A program made the position numbers and the translations under genes. Below are positions 50,378 to 58,342 of a stretch of 64,000 nucleotides of DNA, piece after piece. This DNA is from an uncultured Eisenbergiella sp. (GTDB lineage Bacteria; Bacillota; Clostridia; Lachnospirales; Lachnospiraceae), in contig CAJUEL010000016.1 in the NCBI GenBank assembly GCA_910585455.1, positions 33,541 through 97,540 on the forward strand, in the 5' to 3' direction. The first letter of the stretch is position 1; each line of letters starts with the position of its first letter. The notes beneath the pieces were generated by a model. It did no database searches. It saw only the letters and a list, made by a program, of their open reading frames with translations, and was not told the DNA's origin.

Positions 50378-51045
50378 TTACTTTTGTATATTTTGGTTCA
50401 GATATTGCAGGATTCCCATATGAATCTGCCATGCCACCCTCTCCTGATACTCTGCGTCCGCCAAAAGCTCCGCCTCCTGCGGATTGCTCAAAAATCCGCA
50501 CTCCACGATCACGATCGGCTTTGTCGTCTTTTTCAGCAGATAATAGCTGTCATTCGCCTTTGCCGTCCGATGATTTTCCGGATCCAGCCCCTGCACCATT
50601 CTTTCCTGAATGATCTTCGCAAGCTTTTCTCCCTCGGCGCTGCCCGTATAAAAAAACACCTGCGCGCCCTTGATGGAAGCGCCGTCATAGCTGTTCTGAT
50701 GCACGCTCACCACAATATCCGGGTCCGCATCCTCCATTACCGCAATCCGGCGCTTCATATCCTGCACCTTTTTCCGTTCCGCGTCTACATCATACAGCCC
50801 GTTATCATCCTCCCTGGTCATGACCGCCTTCACGTCGGACTGCTCCAGCAAAACCGAGAGCCTCTTCGCGATGGCGAGATTGATGTCCTTTTCCAGCGCG
50901 CCATTCGTGCCCACCTTTCCCGGGTCGTTGCCCCCATGAGGCGGCGGTCGATTGCGGCAAAAACGCTGCTTTGACTGTCCGCGCAGAGAAAACGCAGGCC
51001 GCAGGAGGGTGCGCGCAAAACACCTCCCTGCAGCCGCCTCGTCAT
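50378..51045 (-). pseudogene. frameshifted N-acetylmuramoyl-L-alanine amidase (Amidase_3)
   Basis: The minus strand encodes an Amidase_3/CwlD-like catalytic domain: HGGNDPGKVGTNGALEKDIN, VSVHQNSYDG and VIVECGFLSNP (zinc and catalytic residues). The frame from HGG onwards is open to 50378, but the preceding SSVFAAID segment lies in another frame; between ATCGAC and CATGGG there are eight bases (CGCCGCCT) where six are expected for the usual DAGHGG, so a frameshift lies near 50938-50947. Translation from the first downstream ATG-like codon would give 178 residues lacking the first zinc-ligand His. The N-terminal export region is also unusually short, ending against metG. Inactive unless the base call is wrong. 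Confidence 0.7.
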
Positions 51046-51049
51046 GCCA

Positions 51050-52687
51050 TCATTTTTTCTGCAAAATCAGCTCCTGCAGCCTTTGCGTTTCCTCCTCAAT
51101 CACCTTTTTATCGATCCTCTGAAACAAAAGCTCCGTTTCGGGAAGCTGATATCCGGCGGGAACCGTGTGCCTTTTCCACTCATTTCCGATCTGCAGCCAG
51201 CCGCAGACCTTTTCCGAAGAAAAGGGCAGGAAGGGATATAATAAAACCGCCAGATTGGCGATCAGCTGCACGCATTGATGCAGCGTGCTTTTACATGCGG
51301 CTTCATCCTCCGTGCGGGTCGCCCAGGGCTTTTTCGTGTCAAAAAATTTATTCGCCTCCCGCACAAGGTCAAAAATACAGGCGATGGCGTCCTTAAAAGC
51401 TCCCTTTTCGATCAGTCCGCCCACGACGGTATAAAGCCCCTGCGCCTTTTGCGACAGTTCTTCTTCCGTTCCCTCCGGCACCACACCGTTCCAGTATTTG
51501 TGGATGAACGACAGCGTGCGGTTGATAAAATTCCCATAGGCTCCCAAAAGCTCCCCGTTATGGCTGTGTACATACTCCCTCCAGGAAAAATCCGCATCCT
51601 TTTTTTCCGGCCCGTTCGCCAGAAAATAATAGCGGATGGAGTCCGGCTCATAGCGCGCAAGCAAATCCTTCACCCAGATCGCGTAATTTTGGCTGGTGGA
51701 TATTTTCCTTCCCTCCAGCGTAAGATATTCGCTGGACACAATCTGATCCGGCAGGCGCCAGCTTCCGCCGTTTCCGATCAGAAGCGCGGGCAATATGATG
51801 GAGTGAAAAGGAATGTTGTCCTTTCCGTGCACATAATAATGCTTCGCATCCTCTCCCCACAGCGCGGCAAAGTCGCCGCCCGTCTGTCCGGCTGCCGCCT
51901 TGCTGGCGGATAAATAGCCCAGCACGTTTTCCGCCCAGATATATATAGTTTTGCTTTCATATCCTTCCTTCGGCACAGGAATGCCCCATTCCAGATCCCG
52001 CGTCAGCGCCCGGTCCCGCAGCCCCTCCTCCAGATACCGGTTTGTGAAGGCGACCGCGTTTTTCCGCCACGCCGGATGTGTGTCCACCAGCCTTCGGAGC
52101 TGTTTTTCCATAGCGGAAACCGCGATATATAAGTGCCGGGAAGCCCGAAATCCCACGGGCTTTTTGCAGATTGCGCATACCGGCTCCAGAAGGTTTTCTG
52201 TCTCCAGCACGCTGCCGCAGGCATCGCACTGGTCCCCCCGGGCGTCGCTGCCGCACACAGGACATTTTCCCGTCACAAACCGGTCCGCCAGAAACGTATC
52301 ACACCTCTCGCAATATGCCTGCAGCGCCTCCTTTTCATACACATATTTCCCTTCATAAAGCGTTTTGTGAAATTCCCGCACGAACTCCCTGTGATGCAGC
52401 GCCGATGTTTTCGTGTACACATCGTAGGAAAAGCCCAGCCTGCGAAAAACTTCTTCAAATTCCTCATGATAAAAATCGCTGATTTCCTGCGGCGTCCTGC
52501 CTTCCTGCTTCGCCCGGATCGCGACCGGCGTTCCATGGCAGTCGCTGCCCGAGACAAAACAGACCCGGTCCCCAATCGCTCTGTGATATCTGGCAAGCAC
52601 ATCCCCCGGCAGAAGCCCCGCGATGTGCCCGATGTGCAAAGAACCGTTCGCATACGGCCATGCGCCTCCGATTAATATATTTTTCAT
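51050..52687 (-). CDS. metG: methionyl-tRNA synthetase
   Basis: A 545-residue class I synthetase. The HIGH signature is SLHIGHIAG (about residue 17). A zinc region with four CxxC pairs (CERC, CPVC, CDAC, CAIC) lies at about 125-175, the two-knuckle arrangement of E. coli/archaeal-type MetRS. WAENVLGYLSASK near 280 and FHSIILPALLIG near 315 are family segments. The second signature reads KISTS (in GRKISTSQNYAI) instead of KMSKS. The anticodon-binding helical domain ends the protein and there is no C-terminal dimerisation EMAPII-like domain. The start at 52687 has GAGG nine bases upstream. It is preceded by a Met-specific T-box. Confidence 0.93.
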   Translation of the reverse strand: MKNILIGGAWPYANGSLHIGHIAGLLPGDVLARYHRAIGDRVCFVSGSDCHGTPVAIRAKQEGRTPQEISDFYHEEFEEVFRRLGFSYDVYTKTSALHHREFVREFHKTLYEGKYVYEKEALQAYCERCDTFLADRFVTGKCPVCGSDARGDQCDACGSVLETENLLEPVCAICKKPVGFRASRHLYIAVSAMEKQLRRLVDTHPAWRKNAVAFTNRYLEEGLRDRALTRDLEWGIPVPKEGYESKTIYIWAENVLGYLSASKAAAGQTGGDFAALWGEDAKHYYVHGKDNIPFHSIILPALLIGNGGSWRLPDQIVSSEYLTLEGRKISTSQNYAIWVKDLLARYEPDSIRYYFLANGPEKKDADFSWREYVHSHNGELLGAYGNFINRTLSFIHKYWNGVVPEGTEEELSQKAQGLYTVVGGLIEKGAFKDAIACIFDLVREANKFFDTKKPWATRTEDEAACKSTLHQCVQLIANLAVLLYPFLPFSSEKVCGWLQIGNEWKRHTVPAGYQLPETELLFQRIDKKVIEEETQRLQELILQKK

Positions 52688-52908
52688 GGTCTCATTCCTC
52701 ATTCTTCCTTCTTTTTTTGTTCCCGCGAAAAGCCGGTCAGGCGATATCACCGCCGTCTGGCAAAGCTGCTCTTTTTTCATGCCCCGTAAAAGCGTATGGC
52801 TGCGGCGGGCATCCCCGCCTGGCTTCTGTCGCAGAATCTTGCTGGCTGTATCAGAATCGCATTTTTATAATCGTTTTATCCGGTAAAAATCTGCATAAAA
52901 ATAGCCCT

Positions 52909-53184
52909 CCTCTCTGAAAAATTTCTTTTTCAGGGACGAGAGCATATGCTTCGTGTTACCACCCCAAATTCACCCATGCCTCACGGCATGCGCCTTATCA
53001 ACTACAGATGAGAAATGATTCACCGATAGTCTATCACGTTAACGGGTGCACCCGTCGCAGCCTTGGCAAAAATGCTTCGGTGCGCAGCTCCGAGACCATG
53101 TTCGGCGTTCCCTTCTGTGCCTGTTCTCACCCGTCCAGGCTCTCTGTGACATATCTGACCGCTTACTCTTCTCTTCCTCGCTTT
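52909..53184 (-). promoter_or_regulatory. T-box riboswitch controlling metG
   Basis: Read on the minus strand: Stem I with GAAGAGTAAGCGG and CAGAGAGCC, a specifier loop GAACATGG whose codon ATG (53099-53097) means Met, the 14-nt T-box core within AATTTGGGGTGGTAACACG (52970-52952), and a terminator hairpin CTCTCGTCCCTGAAAAAG paired with TTTTTCAGAGAG (52942-52909). Uncharged tRNA-Met would stabilise the antiterminator and allow metG transcription. Confidence 0.93.
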
Positions 53185-53190
53185 TGGGGT

Positions 53191-53219
53191 ATCATAGCAT
53201 ATTTTTCTGGATTTGAAAA
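53191..53219 (-). promoter_or_regulatory. promoter of the metG T-box leader
   Basis: TTTTCA (53219-53214), 17-nt spacer and TATGAT (53196-53191) on the minus strand, starting transcription just before Stem I. Confidence 0.6.
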
Positions 53220-53259
53220 GAGGGAAAAAACTTTCGCGCGTCACAGTGGCAGTGCCACG

Positions 53260-53392
53260 CCCCGGCGGCGCAATATTCCCTCGTCGCCACGCTTGCGCTC
53301 TGTGAAAAACGCAGCAGTGCTAAGCTCGATGGGACCTCGCTAAGCACTGGCGTTTTTCAAAGGGCTCCTCGTGGAATATTGCGCCGCCGGGG
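53260..53392. repeat. 133-bp palindrome upstream of the metG promoter
   Basis: Outer arms CCCCGGCGGCGCAATATTCC and GGAATATTGCGCCGCCGGGG match perfectly for 20 bp. An inner second stem is GTGAAAAACGC..GCGTTTTTCA with CAGTGCT..AGCACTG in it. It is distinct in sequence from families A and B and lies between DUF3592 and the metG unit. As it lies upstream of the metG promoter it could terminate the DUF3592 transcript, although no T-run follows. Confidence 0.9.
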
Positions 53393-53517
53393 CTGGTTTT
53401 CCAGGGCGGTGAAAAGGGATTTCTATATTCTACTGCTCTGTGTATCAGTGTTATGCAGTTTAGCGGCGGTTCTCCACTCTGTTTTCTGTGGCAGCCGTTA
53501 AAAGAAGTGATATTTTA

Positions 53518-53991
53518 TTACATCATCATCGAACCGAGGCCGTTAATCAGGGAGAAGAGTGCGTTTAGAAAGAATAAGCCGAGTATTACCGCTCCTGCCA
53601 GCGCTCTTGTGCGGGCGCTTTCCAAAGGCTTGCGAAACTCCTCCACGATGCTGCAGGAAGGTTCTGCGGGAACATAGCGGACCTGGCAGGTATCGCCAAT
53701 CCTGTAATGTCCCGACCGTTTCTCTGCAAATTCCAGCTTTACCGTGTAATCCCGGCCGTCAATCTGGTATGCCACCACGGGATATTCGTTTTTCCAACGG
53801 AATGTGTTATTCCTGCGGTAGACCTTCACCACCTCACTGATCCGTCCGTCCACGCTGCCTGTCATGTCCTTCGCCCGGTTGAGCAAAGCGCTTCTTTTCT
53901 GAAAATTGCGGAAATTCACAAAAGCGAGCGCTCCAAACAAAATTGCGATTACAGCTGCCACTAACCAGGCAACCATTCCAACACCAGCCAT
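53518..53991 (-). CDS. DUF3592-type membrane protein
   Basis: A 157-residue protein: one N-terminal membrane helix (about 7-27), a soluble beta-rich DUF3592 domain (about 45-125, with YPVVAYQIDGRDYTVKL and QVRYVPAEPS) and a C-terminal helix (about 130-150). The family is common in actinobacteria and Firmicutes and has no known function. The start at 53991 has AGGAGG about 6 bases upstream. No operon partner. Confidence 0.78.
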   Translation of the reverse strand: MAGVGMVAWLVAAVIAILFGALAFVNFRNFQKRSALLNRAKDMTGSVDGRISEVVKVYRRNNTFRWKNEYPVVAYQIDGRDYTVKLEFAEKRSGHYRIGDTCQVRYVPAEPSCSIVEEFRKPLESARTRALAGAVILGLFFLNALFSLINGLGSMMM

Positions 53992-54130
53992 AAAAATGCC
54001 TCCTTTTATAAGAAAATTTTTCATCCATATTCTAATACAAATGACAGAATATGACAAGCGCTTTCCTGATTTTTCCGGACACCAGGGCTACTGCCCGGGC
54101 TTTCCCCCCCAAAAAGCAGCCTGCTGTCTG

Positions 54131-54200
54131 CAACCGTTCAGACAGGTTTGCTCGCTTATCGTGCCGGCCGTGAGAAATCGTGCTGGCGGCAGGCCGCCTC
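54131..54200. repeat. family A composite element, degenerate fragment
   Basis: AACCGTTCAGACAGG, then a weakened first hairpin, CCGTGAGAAATCGTGCTGG and GGCAGGC follow the first half of the composite layout seen at 37.1 and 39.6 kb; the second and third modules are missing. It lies downstream of the serine recombinase. Confidence 0.6.
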
Positions 54201-54272
54201 TGTGGCCCTGTCCGGTTCTCCGCTTTGTTCCCACTTTCCGTTGCCGAATGGCATTGCCCATAAAAAAGCGTC

Positions 54273-55835
54273 TCAACCTGTATGGTTATAAAAAATTTTC
54301 AGAGCATTTCCTTCATATACCCGGATTTCATGAATCATTGCGGTCACGATTTCCCGGTCCAGTGTTTCCACATCCCGGCATTCCAGCAAGTGTCTGATCC
54401 AGGGGATGCTCCGGATGTCTGTCGCAGCAGCGTTTTCCGGTTTCTTTTCCAGCTCTGTCAGCTGTTTTGTCATAAGCGTTTCTTTCTGTGCGTAATTCTG
54501 CTTATAGGAAATAAATTCCTCCCTGGAAAGCAGCGCTTCTTTGTAGTCCTCATAAAGAGTCTGCTTCAGTCTCCGGATTCGCTCCAGCTCCGCTTTCAGC
54601 CTGCCCGTTTCTTTTTGATCGGGCTGTTTTGGGAGAGCGCATTCCTTTTCCATGCCGGCGATGATTTCCTCCGGATCTGTGTTTTGCAGGACCGCGCGCA
54701 AATCCTGGCGCACGATCTCCTCCAAAGCGCTGTGGGAAACCGCGTGGGGTGTGCAGTATTGTCTGCCGGAGCGCACATAGGTCCCGCAGTAGTAGCGCAG
54801 CGCATGCTCTTTGTGCGCAGAGCCTGTCGTCTTTTTTACCAGCGCCCGGCCGCAGTCCCCGCACCTTAAGAAGCCCGCAAATATCCCCCTGTTCGTGCGC
54901 ATATCCGGATTTCTCGTCCTGCGCTTTAGCAGCTCCTGCGTTTTCTCCCAGGTGTCCCGGTCAATAATCGCTTCATGCGTCCGGGGAACCACAATCCAGT
55001 CCGCCCGCTTTTTTGCCTTCGCTTTGCTCCGCATCTCCTGGCTTTTTCTTCCCTGCACCATATTTCCGATATACAGTTCATTTTGCAAAATCCGGTTCAC
55101 GGTGGAATAGGTCCAGTAAAAAGTGCTGTCCAGGCGGTTGGAGTTTCTGTAGCGCTCTCCGTTATATTGTTTATAGACGGATGGGCAGACGATCCCCTCC
55201 CCGTTTAACAGAGCAGCGATCCGGCTTTTCCCATAGCCTCTGTTGTACAGGTCAAAAATTCTTTTCACCACGCCGGCGGCATAGGCATCCGGCACCAGTT
55301 TGTTTTTATCTGCCGGGGATTTTCGATAGCCGTAGGGCGCAAAGGCGCCGATGAAATCACCCGCTTTTTGTTTGGTCTGCATGGAGGCGTGGATTTTTTT
55401 GGAGATATCGCGGGCATATTGCTCATTAAAAATATTCTTAATCGGCAGCAACATATCATAACTTTGCCCATCGCTGTCGATATGGTCCGTGATGGAAATA
55501 AACCGCACGCCCCGCTCCGGAAAATACCGCTCCAGATATTTTCCCGTATCGATGTAATCCCGCCCGAACCGCGACAGATCCTTCACAATCACACAGTTGA
55601 CACGCCCCGCTTCAATATCCGCCAGCATGCGCTGAAAGGAAGGGCGCGCAAAATGAATTCCCGTACAGCCGTCATCCACATACATATCATAGAGGGTGCA
55701 ATCCTCCCTGCTTTTGATATCATCCAGAATCAGCTTTCTCTGGTTTCCGATGCTGTCGCTTTCCGCTTTATCCCCGTCCTCCCTGGACAGCCTGACATAC
55801 CCCGCCACACTGTAGAGCATCCTGCTTTCCTTCAT
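54273..55835 (-). CDS. large serine recombinase (TnpX/TndX-like)
   Basis: A 520-residue site-specific recombinase. The resolvase domain (about 8-155) has the nucleophile Ser in YVRLSREDGDKAESDSIGNQ and the catalytic Arg in DLSRFGRDYIDTG; a Recombinase domain (about 165-290) and a zinc ribbon CGDCGRAL...YYC..RQYC (about 330-372) follow, then a coiled coil (about 395-470). Such enzymes excise and integrate elements through a circular form. It is full-length with GGAGG nine bases upstream, but no other transposon genes surround it, and no att repeats could be recognised by eye. It may be a remnant of an element or act on DNA nearby. Confidence 0.9.
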   Translation of the reverse strand: MKESRMLYSVAGYVRLSREDGDKAESDSIGNQRKLILDDIKSREDCTLYDMYVDDGCTGIHFARPSFQRMLADIEAGRVNCVIVKDLSRFGRDYIDTGKYLERYFPERGVRFISITDHIDSDGQSYDMLLPIKNIFNEQYARDISKKIHASMQTKQKAGDFIGAFAPYGYRKSPADKNKLVPDAYAAGVVKRIFDLYNRGYGKSRIAALLNGEGIVCPSVYKQYNGERYRNSNRLDSTFYWTYSTVNRILQNELYIGNMVQGRKSQEMRSKAKAKKRADWIVVPRTHEAIIDRDTWEKTQELLKRRTRNPDMRTNRGIFAGFLRCGDCGRALVKKTTGSAHKEHALRYYCGTYVRSGRQYCTPHAVSHSALEEIVRQDLRAVLQNTDPEEIIAGMEKECALPKQPDQKETGRLKAELERIRRLKQTLYEDYKEALLSREEFISYKQNYAQKETLMTKQLTELEKKPENAAATDIRSIPWIRHLLECRDVETLDREIVTAMIHEIRVYEGNALKIFYNHTG

Positions 55836-55965
55836 GTCCGGGTTCCTCCGGGGACTGCCTGAGATGTTCGCGGATCATCCGCCCGACCAGCTCCTTTGCG
55901 GTATATTTTCCCAGATATACCCTTTCTACTCTGTAGCATTCGATTTTTTCCGGACCGGCGCACAA
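55768..55965 (-). CDS. small protein preceding the recombinase
   Basis: A 65-codon frame from a TTG at 55965 with GGAGGG about 7 bases upstream. The first half, RVERVYLGKYTAKELVGRMIREHL (in parts RVERVY, GKYTAKELVGRMI), looks like a genuine small helical protein, and short genes of this type precede serine recombinases in several Lachnospiraceae elements, as far as I recall. Its 3' end overlaps the recombinase start by 68 bp, and the last 20 codons look poor. A start for translation coupling is possible. Function unknown. Confidence 0.4.
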   Translation of the reverse strand: MCAGPEKIECYRVERVYLGKYTAKELVGRMIREHLRQSPEEPGHEGKQDALQCGGVCQAVQGGRG

Positions 55966-56267
55966 GCTGTCCCTCCTCTTCCGGCGCTGCCGGAATCGCT
56001 CTTACAAAAGCATATGAGGAATAGCTTATCCGATATGCCTGACAAAGGTGCGCCGCCGCCATTTAGGGCGATCTACCGTTACTTTTAAATAAACAAATTT
56101 CTGCCTGACTTTTTATTTGCAGCCTGGTTTATGGAAAATTCCTGCTTTCCGGGTAACATATCCACAAGTCGCCCCGAAATTTCATATATATTCCACATTT
56201 CCGTGTTATCTTATTTTTTATGAATGCATCCGCAGACTGCGGTCAAAAACAAACGAGGAGGTTTCCC
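55966..56267. other. divergent intergenic region, nothing specific
   Basis: About 300 bp between the recombinase unit and the OmpR-type regulator. The right half is AT-rich (CATATATATTCC, CTTATTTTTTATG) and presumably holds the regulator promoter. No gene or repeat family was recognised. Confidence 0.4.
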
Positions 56268-56933
56268 ATGGCAACAATCCTGATCGTCGAGGACGATTTC
56301 AAAACCAACGAAGCGATTTGCGAATACTTAAAACCGACAGGCCATACGATCCTGTCAGCCTGCGACGGCAGGGAAGCGCTGCGGCTTTTTCACCAAAACA
56401 GCATCGACCTCGTCGTGCTGGACATCATGCTTCCCCACGTCAGCGGACTGACCGTCCTGCATGAAATCAGGCAAACGAGCTCTGCCTCCGTCCTGATGCT
56501 CACAGCCCTGGAGGATGAATATACCCAAATCATGAGCTTTGACGAACAGGCCGACGACTATATGACAAAGCCCTTTTCGATGGTGCTTTTGGGAAAACGG
56601 ATCACCGCGCTCCTGCGCCGCTGCGGCCAGACGCCCCCGCCGCAAAAAATGACCTTCGGCGATGTGACCGTGGATTTTTCCGGCTATACCGCCAGCGACA
56701 GCAGCGGCAAAATCGATATCACGCCAAAGGAGATCGATTTACTCCGGCTTTTAACCGAACATAGGGGACTGGTGCTGACGCGCGCCCAGATTCTGGATGA
56801 GCTCTGGGGCGCCGATTATCCGATCATCGACCGTACCGTGGACACCTATATCAAAAATCTGCGGAAAAAGCTGCGGCTGTCCTGCATCGTGACGGTCAAA
56901 GGAATCGGTTACAAATATGAGGCACAAATATGA
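56268..56933 (+). CDS. OmpR-family response regulator
   Basis: A 221-residue regulator: receiver domain with acidic EDD at 8-10, phosphoacceptor D in VVLDIMLPHVSG near 51 and Lys in MTKPFS near 101, then an OmpR winged helix (about 125-220; RTVDTYIKNLRKKL). The start at 56268 has GAGGAGG 8 bases upstream. Its stop overlaps the kinase start by 4 bp. With the downstream MacB/FtsX-like ABC genes it resembles modules that respond to antimicrobial peptides or envelope stress. Confidence 0.92.
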   Translation: MATILIVEDDFKTNEAICEYLKPTGHTILSACDGREALRLFHQNSIDLVVLDIMLPHVSGLTVLHEIRQTSSASVLMLTALEDEYTQIMSFDEQADDYMTKPFSMVLLGKRITALLRRCGQTPPPQKMTFGDVTVDFSGYTASDSSGKIDITPKEIDLLRLLTEHRGLVLTRAQILDELWGADYPIIDRTVDTYIKNLRKKLRLSCIVTVKGIGYKYEAQI

Positions 56934-58039
56934 AAAATTTGAAATTGTTTCCCAAACTCTTCCTTTATACGCTGGGCATCTTGCTCTTCATCGTCCTGAT
57001 TTCCCATGGGCTGCTTTATCTGTTCGCGCCGCGCATGCAGTTTCAGGTAAACCCTGCAGCTCCTGCGTCGGACACCATCGAGGTCAGCATCAATCAGGAG
57101 AAGCTGGTGACGGAATCGGTAAAAAGGGCGCTGCCTGTTTCCCTCGTCTGTTCCTTCCTGCTTTCCGCCCTATGCTCCTTCCTGTTCTCAAAAGCGATCA
57201 CCCGCCCGATTGAAAAAATATCTGCTGCGACCGGGCGGATGCTGGCGTTAGACCGGACTGCAAACTGCCCTGTCCGCACACAGGATGAAATCGGCATGCT
57301 GGCGCAAAACGTCAACAGTCTATATGCCGGTCTGCTGTCCACCATCGAACATCTGGAGCAGGAAAAAAATATGGTGCGCGATATGGAACGGACAAAGGCT
57401 GATTTTTTGCGTGCGGCCTCCCACGAGCTGAAAACCCCTGTGACCGCCTTAAACGCCACGCTGGAAAACATGATCTTAGGCGTCGGAAAATATCAGGACT
57501 ATGCCGCCCATTTACCGGCATGCAAGGAAATGACGGAGCAGCTTTCCCGGATGATACATGATATTCTGGAAGCCGCAAAGCCGGGCTCTGCCATGGAACC
57601 GTCCGTGCCCGCCGACGTATCCGCTCTGCTGCAAAAGCTTTGTAAACCCTGGCAGATGATCGCATCGGCCCACGCTATCTCTTTTTTTCTCGATCTGCCG
57701 GAGCAATTTTCTGCGACGCTTCCGGTCGGGCCCTTCTGTAAGGCGGTATCCAATGTTCTCGCCAACGCTGTCGCATATACGGATGCCGGGAAACGTGTTG
57801 CCGTATATATGGACGGGCGCAGCCTCATCATCGAAAATGAATGCGTGCCCATCCCCGCTGACGAAATTCATCGCTTATTCGAACCATTTTACCGCCCCGG
57901 CTTTTCCCGCAGCCGGAAGGGAGGCGGCAATGGTCTGGGACTTTATCTTGTGGACACACTCCTGACCTCCATGCGCCTTCCCTATTCCTTTTCTCCCATG
58001 AGCGCCCCCGCCGGAATGCGCTTTACCATCAGTCTGTGA
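56930..58039 (+). CDS. sensor histidine kinase
   Basis: A 369-residue kinase with two membrane helices (about 10-30 and 70-88), a small external loop of about 40 residues, a HAMP-like stretch (KAITRPIEKISAATGRM), the H-box ASHELKTPVTALN near 165, N-box AVSNVLANAVAYTD near 275 and G-box GGGNGLGLYLVDTLL near 330. The small sensor loop is like those of kinases that monitor an ABC transporter. Coupled by ATGA to the regulator. A 303-bp gap with repeats separates it from the ABC genes. Confidence 0.92.
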   Translation: MKNLKLFPKLFLYTLGILLFIVLISHGLLYLFAPRMQFQVNPAAPASDTIEVSINQEKLVTESVKRALPVSLVCSFLLSALCSFLFSKAITRPIEKISAATGRMLALDRTANCPVRTQDEIGMLAQNVNSLYAGLLSTIEHLEQEKNMVRDMERTKADFLRAASHELKTPVTALNATLENMILGVGKYQDYAAHLPACKEMTEQLSRMIHDILEAAKPGSAMEPSVPADVSALLQKLCKPWQMIASAHAISFFLDLPEQFSATLPVGPFCKAVSNVLANAVAYTDAGKRVAVYMDGRSLIIENECVPIPADEIHRLFEPFYRPGFSRSRKGGGNGLGLYLVDTLLTSMRLPYSFSPMSAPAGMRFTISL

Positions 58040-58105
58040 GCGCTCCGTCGCCGTGTCCGGCCGCCGCAGCCCGGGACGATGGCCAGCACCGGAAGCGGAC
58101 AAACC

Positions 58106-58190
58106 GTAACCGTTCAAACAGACCAAACTGTTACGACATGATTTCTCACGGTCTGCGCGGTAAACGCGCAGACTTGTCCAAACCGCTGCG
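58106..58190. repeat. family A composite element, partial
   Basis: Terminal palindrome GTAACCGTTCAAAC-AGACC-AAACTGTTAC (58106-58134), then GATTTCTCACG and hairpin GGTCTGCGCG-GTAAA-CGCGCAGACT, then TGTCCAAACCGCT in place of the final arm. The ATCCGCCC hairpin module is missing. Same orientation as the copy at 39.6 kb. Confidence 0.8.
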
Positions 58191-58262
58191 ACAAACCCAA
58201 ATTCCACATCTCTTTCATATCCCCTCCACATTGCCGCGCTATGCTATCGCCAGTGTGGCGGG

Positions 58263-58295
58263 CGTAACAGTTTCGCCTTTGGCTTCCCTGTTACG
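58263..58295. repeat. short inverted repeat before the ABC permease gene
   Basis: CGTAACAG..CTGTTACG with TTTCGCCTTTGGCTTCC between: family A-like ends with a different interior. It lies about 48 bp before the permease start codon. The 303-bp gap (58040-58342) holds this, the partial element at 58106-58190 and no gene. Confidence 0.7.
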
Positions 58296-58342
58296 TCCGC
58301 CATGCCCACCGGCGCCGCACAACCATACGGAGGTATCAAAAC

